Shown here in pieces: positions 16,298 to 23,890 of a stretch of 64,000 nt of DNA. The DNA is taken from contig CALUGP010000005.1 in NCBI GenBank assembly GCA_944320195.1, forward strand, positions 1 to 64,000. The letters are read 5' to 3'. The translations under genes and the position numbers were made by a program. The first letter of the stretch is position 1, and each line of letters opens with the position of its first letter. Source of the stretch: an uncultured Prevotella sp. (GTDB lineage Bacteria; Bacteroidota; Bacteroidia; Bacteroidales; Bacteroidaceae). Below the pieces are notes generated by a model. That model made no database searches. It was not told the origin of the DNA and saw only the letters and a program-made list of their open reading frames with translations.

Positions 16298-16536
16298 AGT
16301 GGTTTCATTTCATCAATTCCTACCGTAAACCCATAGCCATCCTCCGTGCGGAACTCATACAGTCGTTCCAGGTCGTGCAGCACTTCGCCTTTGCCGAAAT
16401 TCTCCCTTGCTTCTTCTATCTCCACATTCATGGCGGCTTTCGCACGTTCAAGGGTAGCATACAAGGCATGGCAGTCTGACACGCAGTCATTTTGCTCAAT
16501 TAAGGTGTAAACCAGATACATTGCGTTCTTTTCCAT
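16294..16536 (-). CDS. Hypothetical protein
   Basis: This 80-residue protein, MEKNAMYLVYTLIEQNDCVS onward, ends GFTVGIDEMKPL. It has the size and composition of the small accessory proteins common in Bacteroidetes mobile elements. Its stop overlaps the next start by 4 nt. The upstream gene would end 12 nt before its ATG if the proposed frameshift there is accepted. Confidence 0.6.
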   Translation of the reverse strand: MEKNAMYLVYTLIEQNDCVSDCHALYATLERAKAAMNVEIEEARENFGKGEVLHDLERLYEFRTEDGYGFTVGIDEMKPL

Positions 16537-16837
16537 AGTCCAATGTTTTAGATGTGTGGGATATAATGTCCGTTCTCTTCCAAGTAAGCCACGATGTCTT
16601 TCGCTTCCTCATGCGAGCACGGTTGCGGTCATCATACCGCCTTTTATCATCGGCCATCACCACCAGGCACTCCTTCAACAGCTTATAGAGGTTTTGCTGC
16701 AAGGTCGGGTGCATCAGTGGGATGGAAGCGGCAAAGACCGCATAGTCAAAGCCGTAGTCATTCAAAGCATTTTCCACCTGCATGGCAAGGCGGTACTCTT
16801 TCATTTCTCTGAGGTTGTCAATCTTCTTCATGTCCAT
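16496..16837 (-). CDS. Hypothetical protein with an apparent 1-nt frameshift
   Basis: As sequenced the frame gives 113 residues, MDMKKIDNLREMKEYRLAMQ onward, but the last 40 are Arg/Lys/Trp-rich, unlike a normal protein end, and run 41 nt into the next gene. After YDDRNRA the alternative frame reads HEEAKDIVAYLEENGHYIPH and stops at 16,548-16,550, 12 nt before the next ATG, which fits the tight packing of this operon. The natural protein is therefore probably about 97 residues, with one base lost near 16,612-16,620, either a mutation or a sequencing error. The family is unknown. It is the first gene after leader C. Confidence 0.6.
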   Translation of the reverse strand: MDMKKIDNLREMKEYRLAMQVENALNDYGFDYAVFAASIPLMHPTLQQNLYKLLKECLVVMADDKRRYDDRNRARMRKRKTSWLTWKRTDIISHTSKTLDYGKERNVSGLHLN

Positions 16838-16932
16838 AGATATTTAAGTGAAACTTTTCCCTTTCATCGGCTCCTTTCCCCGAAGCCTGTTTGGGATTTA
16901 CGGATGCTTAGTCCGGGTATCGGCCATGCTTC

Positions 16933-17009
16933 ACCTGACGCTTTTTCTTGCCGAATACGCTCCGCAGGAGGAAGATTCCGCAAGAAATTCACTTCAAAGC
17001 GTGGCAGGT
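16933..17009 (-). promoter_or_regulatory. Structured leader C
   Basis: ACCTG-ACGCTTT (16,933-16,944) pairs with AAAGCGT-GG-CAGGT (16,996-17,009). Inside, TCTTGC and GAAT pair with ATTC and GCAAGA, then AATACGC (16,954-16,960) faces GGAAGAT (16,970-16,976) over a CTCC/GGAG hairpin. Tandem TATAAnnGG words follow at about 17,073, 17,133, 17,162 and 17,181. It precedes the leftward operon starting at 16,837. Confidence 0.6.
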
Positions 17010-17205
17010 CAAGCGTGATGCCCGACATTTGCAGCCGAAAAACCTAACGGTGAAGGGCAAAGGCGGAATGCCATGCAGACAGGTATAAAAGGAGTAATGG
17101 CTGACTATGAGAGGATAAGGGAATTAGGCAAGTATAACAGGGATAAAACCGGGTAAAGCAAGTGCTATAAGTGGTCAACGCTATAAGTGGAACCGGGCTG
17201 GGTAG

Positions 17206-17244
17206 TCCATGCAGGGAAGCCGTGAGCCGACTTTCCCACATGGA
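17206..17244. terminator. Hairpin downstream of the 89-residue gene
   Basis: TCCATG/CATGGA, then GGGAA/TTCCC and a CGGC-containing inner stem form a long imperfect hairpin just beyond the stop codon at 17,254 of the leftward gene. There is no clear T-run. Confidence 0.45.
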
Positions 17245-17253
17245 TTTCCCTTA

Positions 17254-17523
17254 TTAGAACCATTCGGGATTATCCCTCTTTAACTCCTCTACCAGCTCTT
17301 TGTCGGGCAAGGCAAGGGTACGCTCATCGGTGAAGAAGAAAATCTCATCGTAGATGTCCGATGCTTCCTCATTGGCAAAGCCTTCGTTTTCGTCCTCGAA
17401 ACTGCCGGGCTGCAAAGCGTCAAGCAGGGCTGTGCTGCCTATAATCATATACTCGCCTTGGTTGTCTTCCACCATGCGGCATGGGTACTCCACACCGCCA
17501 AATTCAATTTTTGTTGTAATCAT
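17254..17523 (-). CDS. Hypothetical protein
   Basis: This 89-residue, very acidic protein (MITTKIEFGGVEYPCRMVED, then DENEGFANEEASDIYDEIFF) has no recognised domain. It overlaps the end of the SLOG-domain gene by 20 nt and so belongs to the same leftward operon (18,588 to 17,254). The acidity could reflect DNA mimicry or simply a small regulatory partner; there is no direct evidence. Confidence 0.6.
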   Translation of the reverse strand: MITTKIEFGGVEYPCRMVEDNQGEYMIIGSTALLDALQPGSFEDENEGFANEEASDIYDEIFFFTDERTLALPDKELVEELKRDNPEWF

Positions 17524-18034
17524 GCGTTTGTATTGTTAAATGGGGTTTGTATAAGTTGGTTATATTCAATTTCATGCGCTCCGCCCTGCGGCAAGTGTAG
17601 AACGTGCCGCCTTTCGGCTCGCCATTGTAGTAGGCAATGATGCGGTTGGCTCGCTCAAGCATATAGTCGTTGCGTCTGAGAAAACAGCCGTCAAAGTAAG
17701 TCTCGCTCAAGCATACCACGTTATCTGCCTTGCCGAGAATGGAGCTATACCGCTCTTTGTCCGTAGGGTTGAACTTGCAGGATTGCCCACGGAAGGGGAT
17801 GACGGCTGTCAGCCGAATATCGGGATAGTTGGCTTTCATCGCCAGCAGTGTTTCAGCCGCAAGCATGTCAAAGCCTGCCGCCATGCCGCAAAGGAAGTGG
17901 CGGATGCCCGAATGGTAGCAACCCGTGATTGCCCTTTCAAGATTGGTTTTCAACTGTTGTCTGTCCTTGTAGCGGATAAAACGGTGTCCTGTGAACGCTG
18001 CCGTCTTTGTAATGTCTGTCCGTATCATCATCAT
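17504..18034 (-). CDS. DUF1273/SLOG-family nucleotide-binding protein
   Basis: The protein is 176 residues from MMMIRTD. The ATG at 18,034 overlaps the PRTase stop as ATGA. Its opening AAFTGHRFIRYKDRQQL and GIRHFLCGMAAGFDMLAAET carry the Rossmann-like glycine motif of DUF1273 (YpsA) proteins in the SLOG superfamily. ADNVVCLSETYFDGCFLRRN and the C-terminal NRIIAYYNGEPKGGTFYTCR complete the fold. SLOG domains bind or cleave nucleotide derivatives. Coupling to a PRTase suggests both act on one nucleotide substrate or signal (inference). Confidence 0.82.
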   Translation of the reverse strand: MMMIRTDITKTAAFTGHRFIRYKDRQQLKTNLERAITGCYHSGIRHFLCGMAAGFDMLAAETLLAMKANYPDIRLTAVIPFRGQSCKFNPTDKERYSSILGKADNVVCLSETYFDGCFLRRNDYMLERANRIIAYYNGEPKGGTFYTCRRAERMKLNITNLYKPHLTIQTHDYNKN

Positions 18035-18588
18035 ACCTTGTAGAATGTCTTTGCCAAGAACAAACCGCCCAACACGTTTGCCCCACACGCTTCCAAGTTG
18101 TCGGCTGTGGTGGCATAGGATATGCCTTTGGTGATGATGTCGTCAAAGAGCAACACATCTTTGCCCTTGAAGAAATCAGTGTCATAGTCTGCCATTTGTG
18201 CCGCCCGAGCCTCGGTTTCGTCCTTTCGGTGTTCGTGTACTGCCAACCGTCCTGCCGACACCTGCATATGGGGATAGCCGTTGATGGCATGGGTGAGTTC
18301 GCATACCCTTTCCGAAAAACGCTTGTAGCGCAGTTCGTTCTTCTCTTGCGTTGATGCAGGTACGCAGGTGAATACGATGCTTGTGAGCCGACTGCCGAAA
18401 AGCTCTTGCAAGTGCTTGGCGGTCATTAGGGCTACTTGCTCGTATGCCCGCCCGTCCTTGAAGTCCCAAATAGTCTGTCGGTCAGCCTTTTGCTGCTCGC
18501 CCACATTCTTGATGCGTACCGGATAGTATTTCATCAGCCACACCATTACTTTGTTTGCCTGTCCTATTATGTTCTTGTCCATCGCCAT
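18031..18588 (-). CDS. Phosphoribosyltransferase-domain protein
   Basis: This 185-residue soluble PRTase carries the PRPP-binding motif VLLFDDIITKGIS near residues 145-157 and the conserved CVPASTQEKNELRYKRF patch shared with the longer PRTase at 6,298. It starts MAMDKNIIGQANKVM (a second start two codons later is possible) and follows leader D. Its stop overlaps the start of the DUF1273/SLOG gene, so the two proteins are made in fixed ratio. The reaction is presumably base or other acceptor plus PRPP; the specificity is unknown. Confidence 0.8.
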   Translation of the reverse strand: MAMDKNIIGQANKVMVWLMKYYPVRIKNVGEQQKADRQTIWDFKDGRAYEQVALMTAKHLQELFGSRLTSIVFTCVPASTQEKNELRYKRFSERVCELTHAINGYPHMQVSAGRLAVHEHRKDETEARAAQMADYDTDFFKGKDVLLFDDIITKGISYATTADNLEACGANVLGGLFLAKTFYKV

Positions 18589-18635
18589 TGTTTTTGAGGG
18601 TTTGACTTCTTCCCCTGCCTTCGGCTCCTTTACAA

Positions 18636-18819
18636 GCCAGCATCGGGGTTATTTTTCTGCCTCGTCAACGGGCAAAGGACAACCGGCAAATCCGGTGGTG
18701 GAAATACGCTTTCCGTGCAGCGGAAAGGAAGATTTCCGCAACCACCCGTGGTGGCTTGCCGGATTTGCAAGGCTTGGACACGGCCTGTTAGTTTTGCAGG
18801 GAAATAACCCGAAGCTGGC
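18636..18819 (-). promoter_or_regulatory. Structured leader D (best-formed copy)
   Basis: Four nested levels are visible. GCCAGC (18,636) pairs with GCTGGC (18,814). GGGTTATTT (18,646) pairs with AAATAACCC (18,802). GCAAATCCGG (18,686) pairs with CCGGATTTGC (18,759). An inner stem then holds AATACGC (18,703-18,709) against GGAAGAT (18,727-18,733), capped by CTTTCCG/CGGAAAG around TGCAG. GGTATAAAAGG and TGTATAAAGGG follow at about 18,845-18,875. It precedes the PRTase-SLOG operon. Confidence 0.68.
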
Positions 18820-19640
18820 TCAGGAAGTACGGAGGCATCAGACCGGTATAAAAGGTGGAGCGTTGTATAAAGGGATTCGTTGATAAAACTGGACTATAAC
18901 AGTATTCCGGCTTCGGGTGGGTCAAACAATCGCCTGCCGGGCAGACAAAAGAGGACGCTTGTTGGCAGTGGGCAGGCATACGAGGTTGTTTCAGCAAGGC
19001 TGAAGTTCCTGTGTGCCAGCCAAGGACAACGTGCATCCGTCTGCCCTCCTTGTGTGGGTCTGACCAATGGACAGACGTGCGCAAGGACAGGCTTCCGCTG
19101 ATTATTCCGGGTCGGGGAAGCCGGGTATGTCTGGTATAAAAGGAAAATGGCACAAGTCCATAAAAGCAGGGAGATATACAAGTGGCAGAAACCGCAGGTA
19201 TGGTTGCAACTATGCACCTATATATAATTGGTATAGGGCAGCTTGTCTGCCCGACGGTTTAGACTGCCAACAAAGACTTTGTTTTGGCAAACAGAAAAAT
19301 CCCCTGCCGTGTTTCTCAACAAAGCAGGGGAAGTATCAAATATGAATATATGGGCATTAAAAAAGGTTCGGCATGGCCATAAAAGGGGGATATAACAGGA
19401 AAGGCTTGCCAAAAGACAAAGACGGATTGCCGGGCAAACAAAAAGGGAACTTGCCCTTTCCCTATCAGCGGACGTGTATGCCGACGGGGAAAGGGCGTGT
19501 TCACGTTTGCCCATGACGCGGAAGCCTCGCCGCCGTTTACAGCGGCATGGCTTGCGGCACAATCCTTCTTTCCTATGATATAAGGCAAGCCGCCGGCATC
19601 GAAGATGGTTATAAGAGGAAGGAAGTGTTAAATATAAATG
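18820..19640. other. Hairpin-dense non-coding stretch
   Basis: I see no convincing gene in about 800 bp. It contains further TATAAnnGG words (18,845, 18,863, 19,132, 19,391, 19,605) and two copies of TGCCGGGCA followed by an A-rich stretch (18,935 and 19,429), also seen after leader A. Strong hairpins include TCCCCTGC/GCAGGGGA near 19,300 and GCCCTTTCCC/GGGAAAGGGC near 19,460-19,500. It could hold a non-coding RNA, a replication origin or repeated regulatory DNA. Confidence 0.4.
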
Positions 19641-19662
19641 TATGTATATCAGCAGAAAATAT

Positions 19663-19670
19663 TATTTTTG
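19663..19670 (+). promoter_or_regulatory. -7 box of the PD-(D/E)XK gene
   Basis: TATTTTTG followed by CAG matches the -7 consensus and lies 21 nt before the ATG at 19,691. This excludes the longer frame that opens at 19,547. Confidence 0.62.
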
Positions 19671-19690
19671 CAGAAATAATTCATTATGCA

Positions 19691-20680
19691 ATGACACATC
19701 AGGAGTTTAAAGACGCAGCCCGCCAGCACCAGATAGATTTCAAAGTGAACGACCACGAAATCAATGTTCCCGCATACAGATTTCCTATTCGTTTCATGAA
19801 ACGTAACGGCAAGGAGTATAGAATAGATGTAAGGAGTTCGCTTACATGGAAAGATGCCGTGGATGAAAACGGTGACTACCGCATATTCTTCAGCGGTTTC
19901 CGCCATGAAATCACTGAAATCATCAACCAAATGGAGTTCCCATCGAAAGGGCAGATGGTCACGAACCTATTGCGGAGCGAACATATTCCTTATAACTTGT
20001 TTTACCCGATGCGGTATGACTTGGATGGCGCGGCCATGTTATTCAACAGGATATTGGGCAAGAATAAGATAACGGGCATAGGCAAGATATTGATTGAATA
20101 CAATCCTGGAGGTTTGCACGACGGAACTTCATTCGATGTTTTCGTGGAATACGACAACAAGTCCGGGCAGAAAGGCGGGATAGGCATTGAGGTGAAATAT
20201 ACCGAAAAGGAATATCCTATAAAGCGTGGGACGAAAGAATGGAATGAAACCCACAATGAGGCAGGCATCCATTTAGCAGACAATTACAGAAAGCCGAGCA
20301 CTGATTGTGGCTGGTTCAAGGAGAAACATATTGGAGATGTGCCGTTTGAAGATGCAGAAGGGATGACACACCATGTGGTAGCCAATCAATATCGCCAGAT
20401 ATGGCGTAACCATATACTTGGGGCATCAATGGTGCTGGGCTTGTGTGACGATATATTGTCTGAATTTACGAGCCTGACTATCTATCCGAAAGGCAATGTG
20501 CATTTCTCAGGAATATGGTCAGAATATGAGTCCATGTTGACGCCATCAGGGCAGGAAACATTCAGACATCTTACTTACGAGGATTTGTTTCACATGATGC
20601 AAGAATGCCTTAACGTCACGAAAATCCCCAACCTTAATCAATGGATGGATTATCTAAATAGGCGATACATCATAAAATGA
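19691..20680 (+). CDS. PD-(D/E)XK nuclease-like protein, lone cargo gene
   Basis: This 329-residue soluble protein starts MTHQEFKDAARQHQIDF. About residues 150-180 contain GGLHDGTSFDVFVEYDN followed by GIGIEVKYTEKEYPIK, the Asp...(E)xK arrangement of PD-(D/E)XK nucleases. A conserved-looking aromatic/His region follows (YRQIWRNHILGASMVLGL). The gene stands alone, reads rightward against its neighbours from its own promoter, and is flanked by non-coding DNA, as cargo genes often are. A defence nuclease is plausible, but there is no partner methylase or ATPase beside it, so specificity and target are unknown. Confidence 0.68.
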   Translation: MTHQEFKDAARQHQIDFKVNDHEINVPAYRFPIRFMKRNGKEYRIDVRSSLTWKDAVDENGDYRIFFSGFRHEITEIINQMEFPSKGQMVTNLLRSEHIPYNLFYPMRYDLDGAAMLFNRILGKNKITGIGKILIEYNPGGLHDGTSFDVFVEYDNKSGQKGGIGIEVKYTEKEYPIKRGTKEWNETHNEAGIHLADNYRKPSTDCGWFKEKHIGDVPFEDAEGMTHHVVANQYRQIWRNHILGASMVLGLCDDILSEFTSLTIYPKGNVHFSGIWSEYESMLTPSGQETFRHLTYEDLFHMMQECLNVTKIPNLNQWMDYLNRRYIIK

Positions 20681-20842
20681 AACTTTTTCTATAGGTCTGT
20701 CTCAAAAGCAGAAAGACGGAAAACTATGATTTATTTAGTCAAAGGGCGGATGCCCACCCAACATGCTTGATTGTATATATAAATGGTTGGTGCGGTCTAT
20801 AAGTGTAATGTAATGGTACAACAGGAAACCAGCAGGGAAAGC

Positions 20843-20882
20843 AAGGCACACCGGGTATTGTACTGTACCCAATATGTGCCTT
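20843..20882. terminator. Terminator hairpin of the PcfJ/PcfK operon
   Basis: AAGGCACA pairs with TGTGCCTT and GGGTA with TACCC inside, giving a long imperfect stem just past the PcfJ stop at 20,901. The 20,681-20,842 stretch before it contains no gene, only two more TATAAnnGG-like words. Confidence 0.55.
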
Positions 20883-20900
20883 GTCTGATGGCGATTGAAA

Positions 20901-22178
20901 TTAAGTCCTTATCCGCTGCCTAATCAAATTCATATTGCTGTTTACAAGGTTGACAATGCGGTCGTGGTATTCTGTGTTTTGGTTGCACACGCCACGGCTC
21001 TGCACCACGCAAAGTTTCTTCAAGTCCACCTCGACCGTTTCAATGCGTTTGTTCCCGATGGTAGCCGACAATATCAGCGAGTTCTCCTTGCGGTAGTAGG
21101 CGTTGGCATATACACAGTGGTGCATCAGCGTACCCTCTTCCGCTATCTCGGCTACGCTCTCCAACACTCTGACGTTCAGTGTCCCGTCCGTAATGAGGAT
21201 GCCGAAGAACTTGCCTTTCTGCGACAGGTAGCCTTTCTCATATTGGGCGGCTTCCTTTCGACGCAACGCCAGACGTTCACGTTCTTCCTTGTGGTTGCGC
21301 TGTTCCACCAACTTGTCGTGTTCGGCTTTCAAGTCGGCAGGACAAACATATTTCGGACATCGGATGTCCTTGCCCATACGTTTCAACAGGTCAATAGTAT
21401 CGCACCACATTGAGCCGTCAGTAATGGTATAGCCATTCCGCAGGCAGATTTTCACAGACGGCCAGTAATCGTCCAGGCGAGTTGATGAGTGCAGGCAATG
21501 GCGCAACAGGTCATATTGTCCGGCTTTCATCAAGGTTTCCGCTTTCGGGTCAGTGAGCAAAGCAGTGATGAGCCTTGCCGGTGCCACGTCGTGCAGGTTG
21601 CCGTCAAAGCCATTCCTTTTCAGCGTATCAATGGCAGTGTACTTTGGATAGGTGTCAAAAGTTGCAAGATGTCGGAATACATCTTTTTTATCTTCTCGAA
21701 TTGCCATTGGAGAAATAAAGGAGAAACTATCCAAATACCGACCCAATATGCGCTGAATGGCTACAAGCGTTTGCTTGCCTTTGTCGTTCCACCAATATTG
21801 CCCGATTTCCAAGGCGTAAGGGTGAGCCTTGCAGCCTTTCTCCATTTCCACCACAAGCAGAAACATTCGCAAGGTCTGATACTCCCCACACTTGGCAAGC
21901 ACGGTGAAATAGCTCTTCTGCTTCACTTTGCGGACAAGGGTATTCTTGACCTTCAGTTTTGCGTGGCATTTCGGACAGACACAATGCTCTGTCGCTTTTT
22001 TCTTTACCCATTCATGGCCGCAGTCCATGCAGGTTGTCCGACCCTTGGGCAGTCGGTGTGCGAAGTGACTGACACACTCACGGAACGCCCACGAAAGTTG
22101 CGTCTTTGACAAAGGGTGGAGTTTGTCGCTTTGGGCAAGCACCGCTTTCTCGAATTTGTTGCGTGGTTTCATCGTCAA
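20901..22178 (-). CDS. pcfJ: PcfJ-like protein
   Basis: This 425-residue protein carries a four-cysteine zinc ribbon near residues 50-75 (CMDCGHEW ... CVCPKCHAKLKV). A long helical region and a C-terminal segment typical of PcfJ-like proteins follow (EEGTLMHHCVYANAYYRKEN, then VEVDLKKLCVVQSRGVCNQN). PcfJ family members occur on conjugative and mobilisable elements; their biochemical role is unsettled. The start at 22,178 overlaps the PcfK-like stop as ATGA, so the pair is translationally coupled. A start two codons later is equally compatible with the protein. Confidence 0.85.
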   Translation of the reverse strand: MTMKPRNKFEKAVLAQSDKLHPLSKTQLSWAFRECVSHFAHRLPKGRTTCMDCGHEWVKKKATEHCVCPKCHAKLKVKNTLVRKVKQKSYFTVLAKCGEYQTLRMFLLVVEMEKGCKAHPYALEIGQYWWNDKGKQTLVAIQRILGRYLDSFSFISPMAIREDKKDVFRHLATFDTYPKYTAIDTLKRNGFDGNLHDVAPARLITALLTDPKAETLMKAGQYDLLRHCLHSSTRLDDYWPSVKICLRNGYTITDGSMWCDTIDLLKRMGKDIRCPKYVCPADLKAEHDKLVEQRNHKEERERLALRRKEAAQYEKGYLSQKGKFFGILITDGTLNVRVLESVAEIAEEGTLMHHCVYANAYYRKENSLILSATIGNKRIETVEVDLKKLCVVQSRGVCNQNTEYHDRIVNLVNSNMNLIRQRIRT

Positions 22179-22612
22179 AAACCGAATAAGTTAGGTTCTG
22201 TTTGTTTGGCCTCCTGTGGTTTTTCCGCCGACTTGCTCTTGCGTTGCTGCATCTTGCGCAGTTCCTCGGCTTGGTATTGGCTGATAGCCCTCTGCCGTGC
22301 CTCGGCTTTCTCTTCCTCAGTCAGTTCAATACGGTTGTTGACTATCACCTTGCAGTTGACTGGCTTGCCTATGTCCGTTATGTCCTCGTCATAAAAATGA
22401 CAAGCGAGCGAATACACGTCATCGTCAGCCATGCCGACACAGCCCTCATTGGCCATTGCTTTGACTTGGTTGAGTATGAACGTGATGCAATCGTCCAAGT
22501 TCTTGTTTTCCTTGGCATAAGCCACTGCAAAGAGTTCGTCCGTCTTGGCTCTTCCGTCCAAATAACTCTTGATGGCCTGTTTGAAATGTTCAGTTCCTTT
22601 CATAGTTGTCAT
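22175..22612 (-). CDS. pcfK: PcfK-like protein
   Basis: The protein is 145 residues from MTTMKGTEHFKQAIKSYLDG; this start overlaps the preceding stop as ATGA. The pattern AKTDELFAVAYAKENKNLDD, then CITFILNQVKAMANEGCVGM, matches PcfK-like proteins that accompany PcfJ. The C-terminal third is charged, with Gln/Lys-rich helices, and ends TEPNLFGF. The PcfJ-PcfK pairing supports both calls. The role in mobilisation is inferred from where the family is found. Confidence 0.82.
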   Translation of the reverse strand: MTTMKGTEHFKQAIKSYLDGRAKTDELFAVAYAKENKNLDDCITFILNQVKAMANEGCVGMADDDVYSLACHFYDEDITDIGKPVNCKVIVNNRIELTEEEKAEARQRAISQYQAEELRKMQQRKSKSAEKPQEAKQTEPNLFGF

Positions 22613-22860
22613 TGTTTGATGGGTTGGATATAATAGATGTCGCAGTCCACTACCTCTGTCGGCAAGCCGAAAGCAGGGCAAGGTGAAAAATAGGGTTGCA
22701 AGTTGCATCCATCGTCCATGACGGGCGAAACTACTTGTACGCCCATGTCCTTGTACCAGAAGTCAATGTTTTGTAGTTCTTCCTCTGTCAGTCCGCTTGC
22801 ATCACCATTGACAAGGTAGCACAGGCTCCATGTCGGTATTTTTTCGGTTGTCTTTTCCAT
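22609..22860 (-). CDS. Small hypothetical protein
   Basis: This 83-residue acidic protein (MEKTTEKIPTWSLCYLVNGD, then GLTEEELQNIDFWYKDMGVQ) resembles small proteins repeatedly found in Bacteroidetes mobile elements. I know no function. The stop overlaps the PcfK-like start; the upstream neighbour is a 59-residue gene 17 nt away. Confidence 0.62.
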   Translation of the reverse strand: MEKTTEKIPTWSLCYLVNGDASGLTEEELQNIDFWYKDMGVQVVSPVMDDGCNLQPYFSPCPAFGLPTEVVDCDIYYIQPIKQ

Positions 22861-22877
22861 ATGTGTATGCTTTGGGG

Positions 22878-23057
22878 TTAATCAATCTCTATCTCGTCAG
22901 GATAAACCACTATCTCCGCTCCGCTGCTCACTTGGACGATATAGCCTTTGTCGGTCAGTCCGACTATGGTCGCCGAGCGGTAACCTTTCCACGGGGTCAG
23001 CAGCCAGCAATGCTTGCCGTAATCCTCGAAATCTTCTCTGTAGTCGTAATCGTACAT
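22878..23057 (-). CDS. 59-residue hypothetical protein
   Basis: This short frame reads MYDYDYREDFEDYGKHCWLL, continues GYRSATIVGLTDKGYIVQVS and ends VVYPDEIEID. It is acidic and looks like a small SH3-like beta barrel. It lies in the correct position and direction as first gene of the operon behind leader E, 17 nt before the next gene, and has the codon use of its neighbours. Confidence 0.6.
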   Translation of the reverse strand: MYDYDYREDFEDYGKHCWLLTPWKGYRSATIVGLTDKGYIVQVSSGAEIVVYPDEIEID

Positions 23058-23140
23058 ATTGATGTCTGTTTAAGATGTTATACTTTCCCCTTTCATCGGT
23101 CCTTCTTGCCGTGACCGATTTTGGAGTTTTATCGATGCAG

Positions 23141-23258
23141 GGCCACGGCTATCGGAAAAGCCTCATGCGGCGGTTTTTCTTGCCAATTACGCTCCGCAGG
23201 GAGGAAGAATTTGCAAGAAATCCATTTCAGACCGCCAGGCATCAGGCGCGATGGCCGA
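23141..23258 (-). promoter_or_regulatory. Structured leader E
   Basis: GGCC..GGCTATCG (23,141) pairs with CGATGGCC (23,249). GCCT, ATGC and GGCGGT pair with ACCGCC, GCAT and AGGC. TCTTGC/GCAAGA and AATT/AATT then enclose ATTACGC (23,186-23,192) opposite GGAAGAA (23,203-23,209) over CTCC/GGAG. The two one-base departures from the other copies lie side by side with preserved stem pairing. GGTATAACA words follow at about 23,312 and 23,331. Confidence 0.62.
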
Positions 23259-23434
23259 CCTTTGCATCAGTAAAACCAAACGGTGACGGCAGGAGGCGGG
23301 ATAAAGAATGGCCGGTATAACAAGTGGAAATCGGTATAACAGGCGGCAGCCTATTTTTCAAAAGGAACAAGGCCCCAAGTGCGTTGAGCATGAAAAAAGC
23401 GGCCGAAGCCGCTCTTTCCTGAGGTGGAAACGGT

Positions 23435-23824
23435 CTATGCCGCCTCCTTCTGTTTTTTGGTGCGAGCCTTGGGTTGGGGTTTCTCGGCCTTCTCCGGTTT
23501 CTCTACTGCCTCGTAGAACTTCTTGGCCACGAACTTGATGCCGTTCTGCTTGACACCGTTCCTGTCAGTCCACTCTTCGGGCTTCAGATAGCCCTCGATG
23601 GTAAGCAGCGTACCCTTTTTCAATAACTCGAATGATGCGCTGCCGCTCTTGCGCCAGGCTTCCACGTTGATGAAAGCGGATACGCGGTTGGTGGCGTTGT
23701 CCTTGGTCTCCTTGCGGCCGATGGCCATCGGGAAACGGGCTACATCGTTGTTGGTGAACGTGCGGATTTCAGCGTCCTTTGCTACGAAACCTGTGATGAT
23801 GAAAGAATTTTCTACTTGCTTCAT
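23435..23824 (-). CDS. ssb: Second single-stranded DNA-binding protein, tail-less
   Basis: This 129-residue OB-fold SSB (MKQVENSFIITGFVAKDAEI, SAFINVEAWRKSGSASFELL, KKGTLLTIEGYLKPEEWTDR) ends in a basic Lys/Pro/Ala tail (KPQPKARTKKQKEAA), not the acidic DLPF-type tip of the other SSB. It probably binds single strands but does not recruit the standard SSB partners. It is a single-gene unit preceded by leader F. A similar division of labour is seen in elements that coat the transferred strand; that is inference here. Confidence 0.88.
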   Translation of the reverse strand: MKQVENSFIITGFVAKDAEIRTFTNNDVARFPMAIGRKETKDNATNRVSAFINVEAWRKSGSASFELLKKGTLLTIEGYLKPEEWTDRNGVKQNGIKFVAKKFYEAVEKPEKAEKPQPKARTKKQKEAA

Positions 23825-23890
23825 GACTGTAAGTTTTTAGAAGTTGAACAATTAATTTTTACGGATGCAAGAAGATATTGCAGGCGTAGG

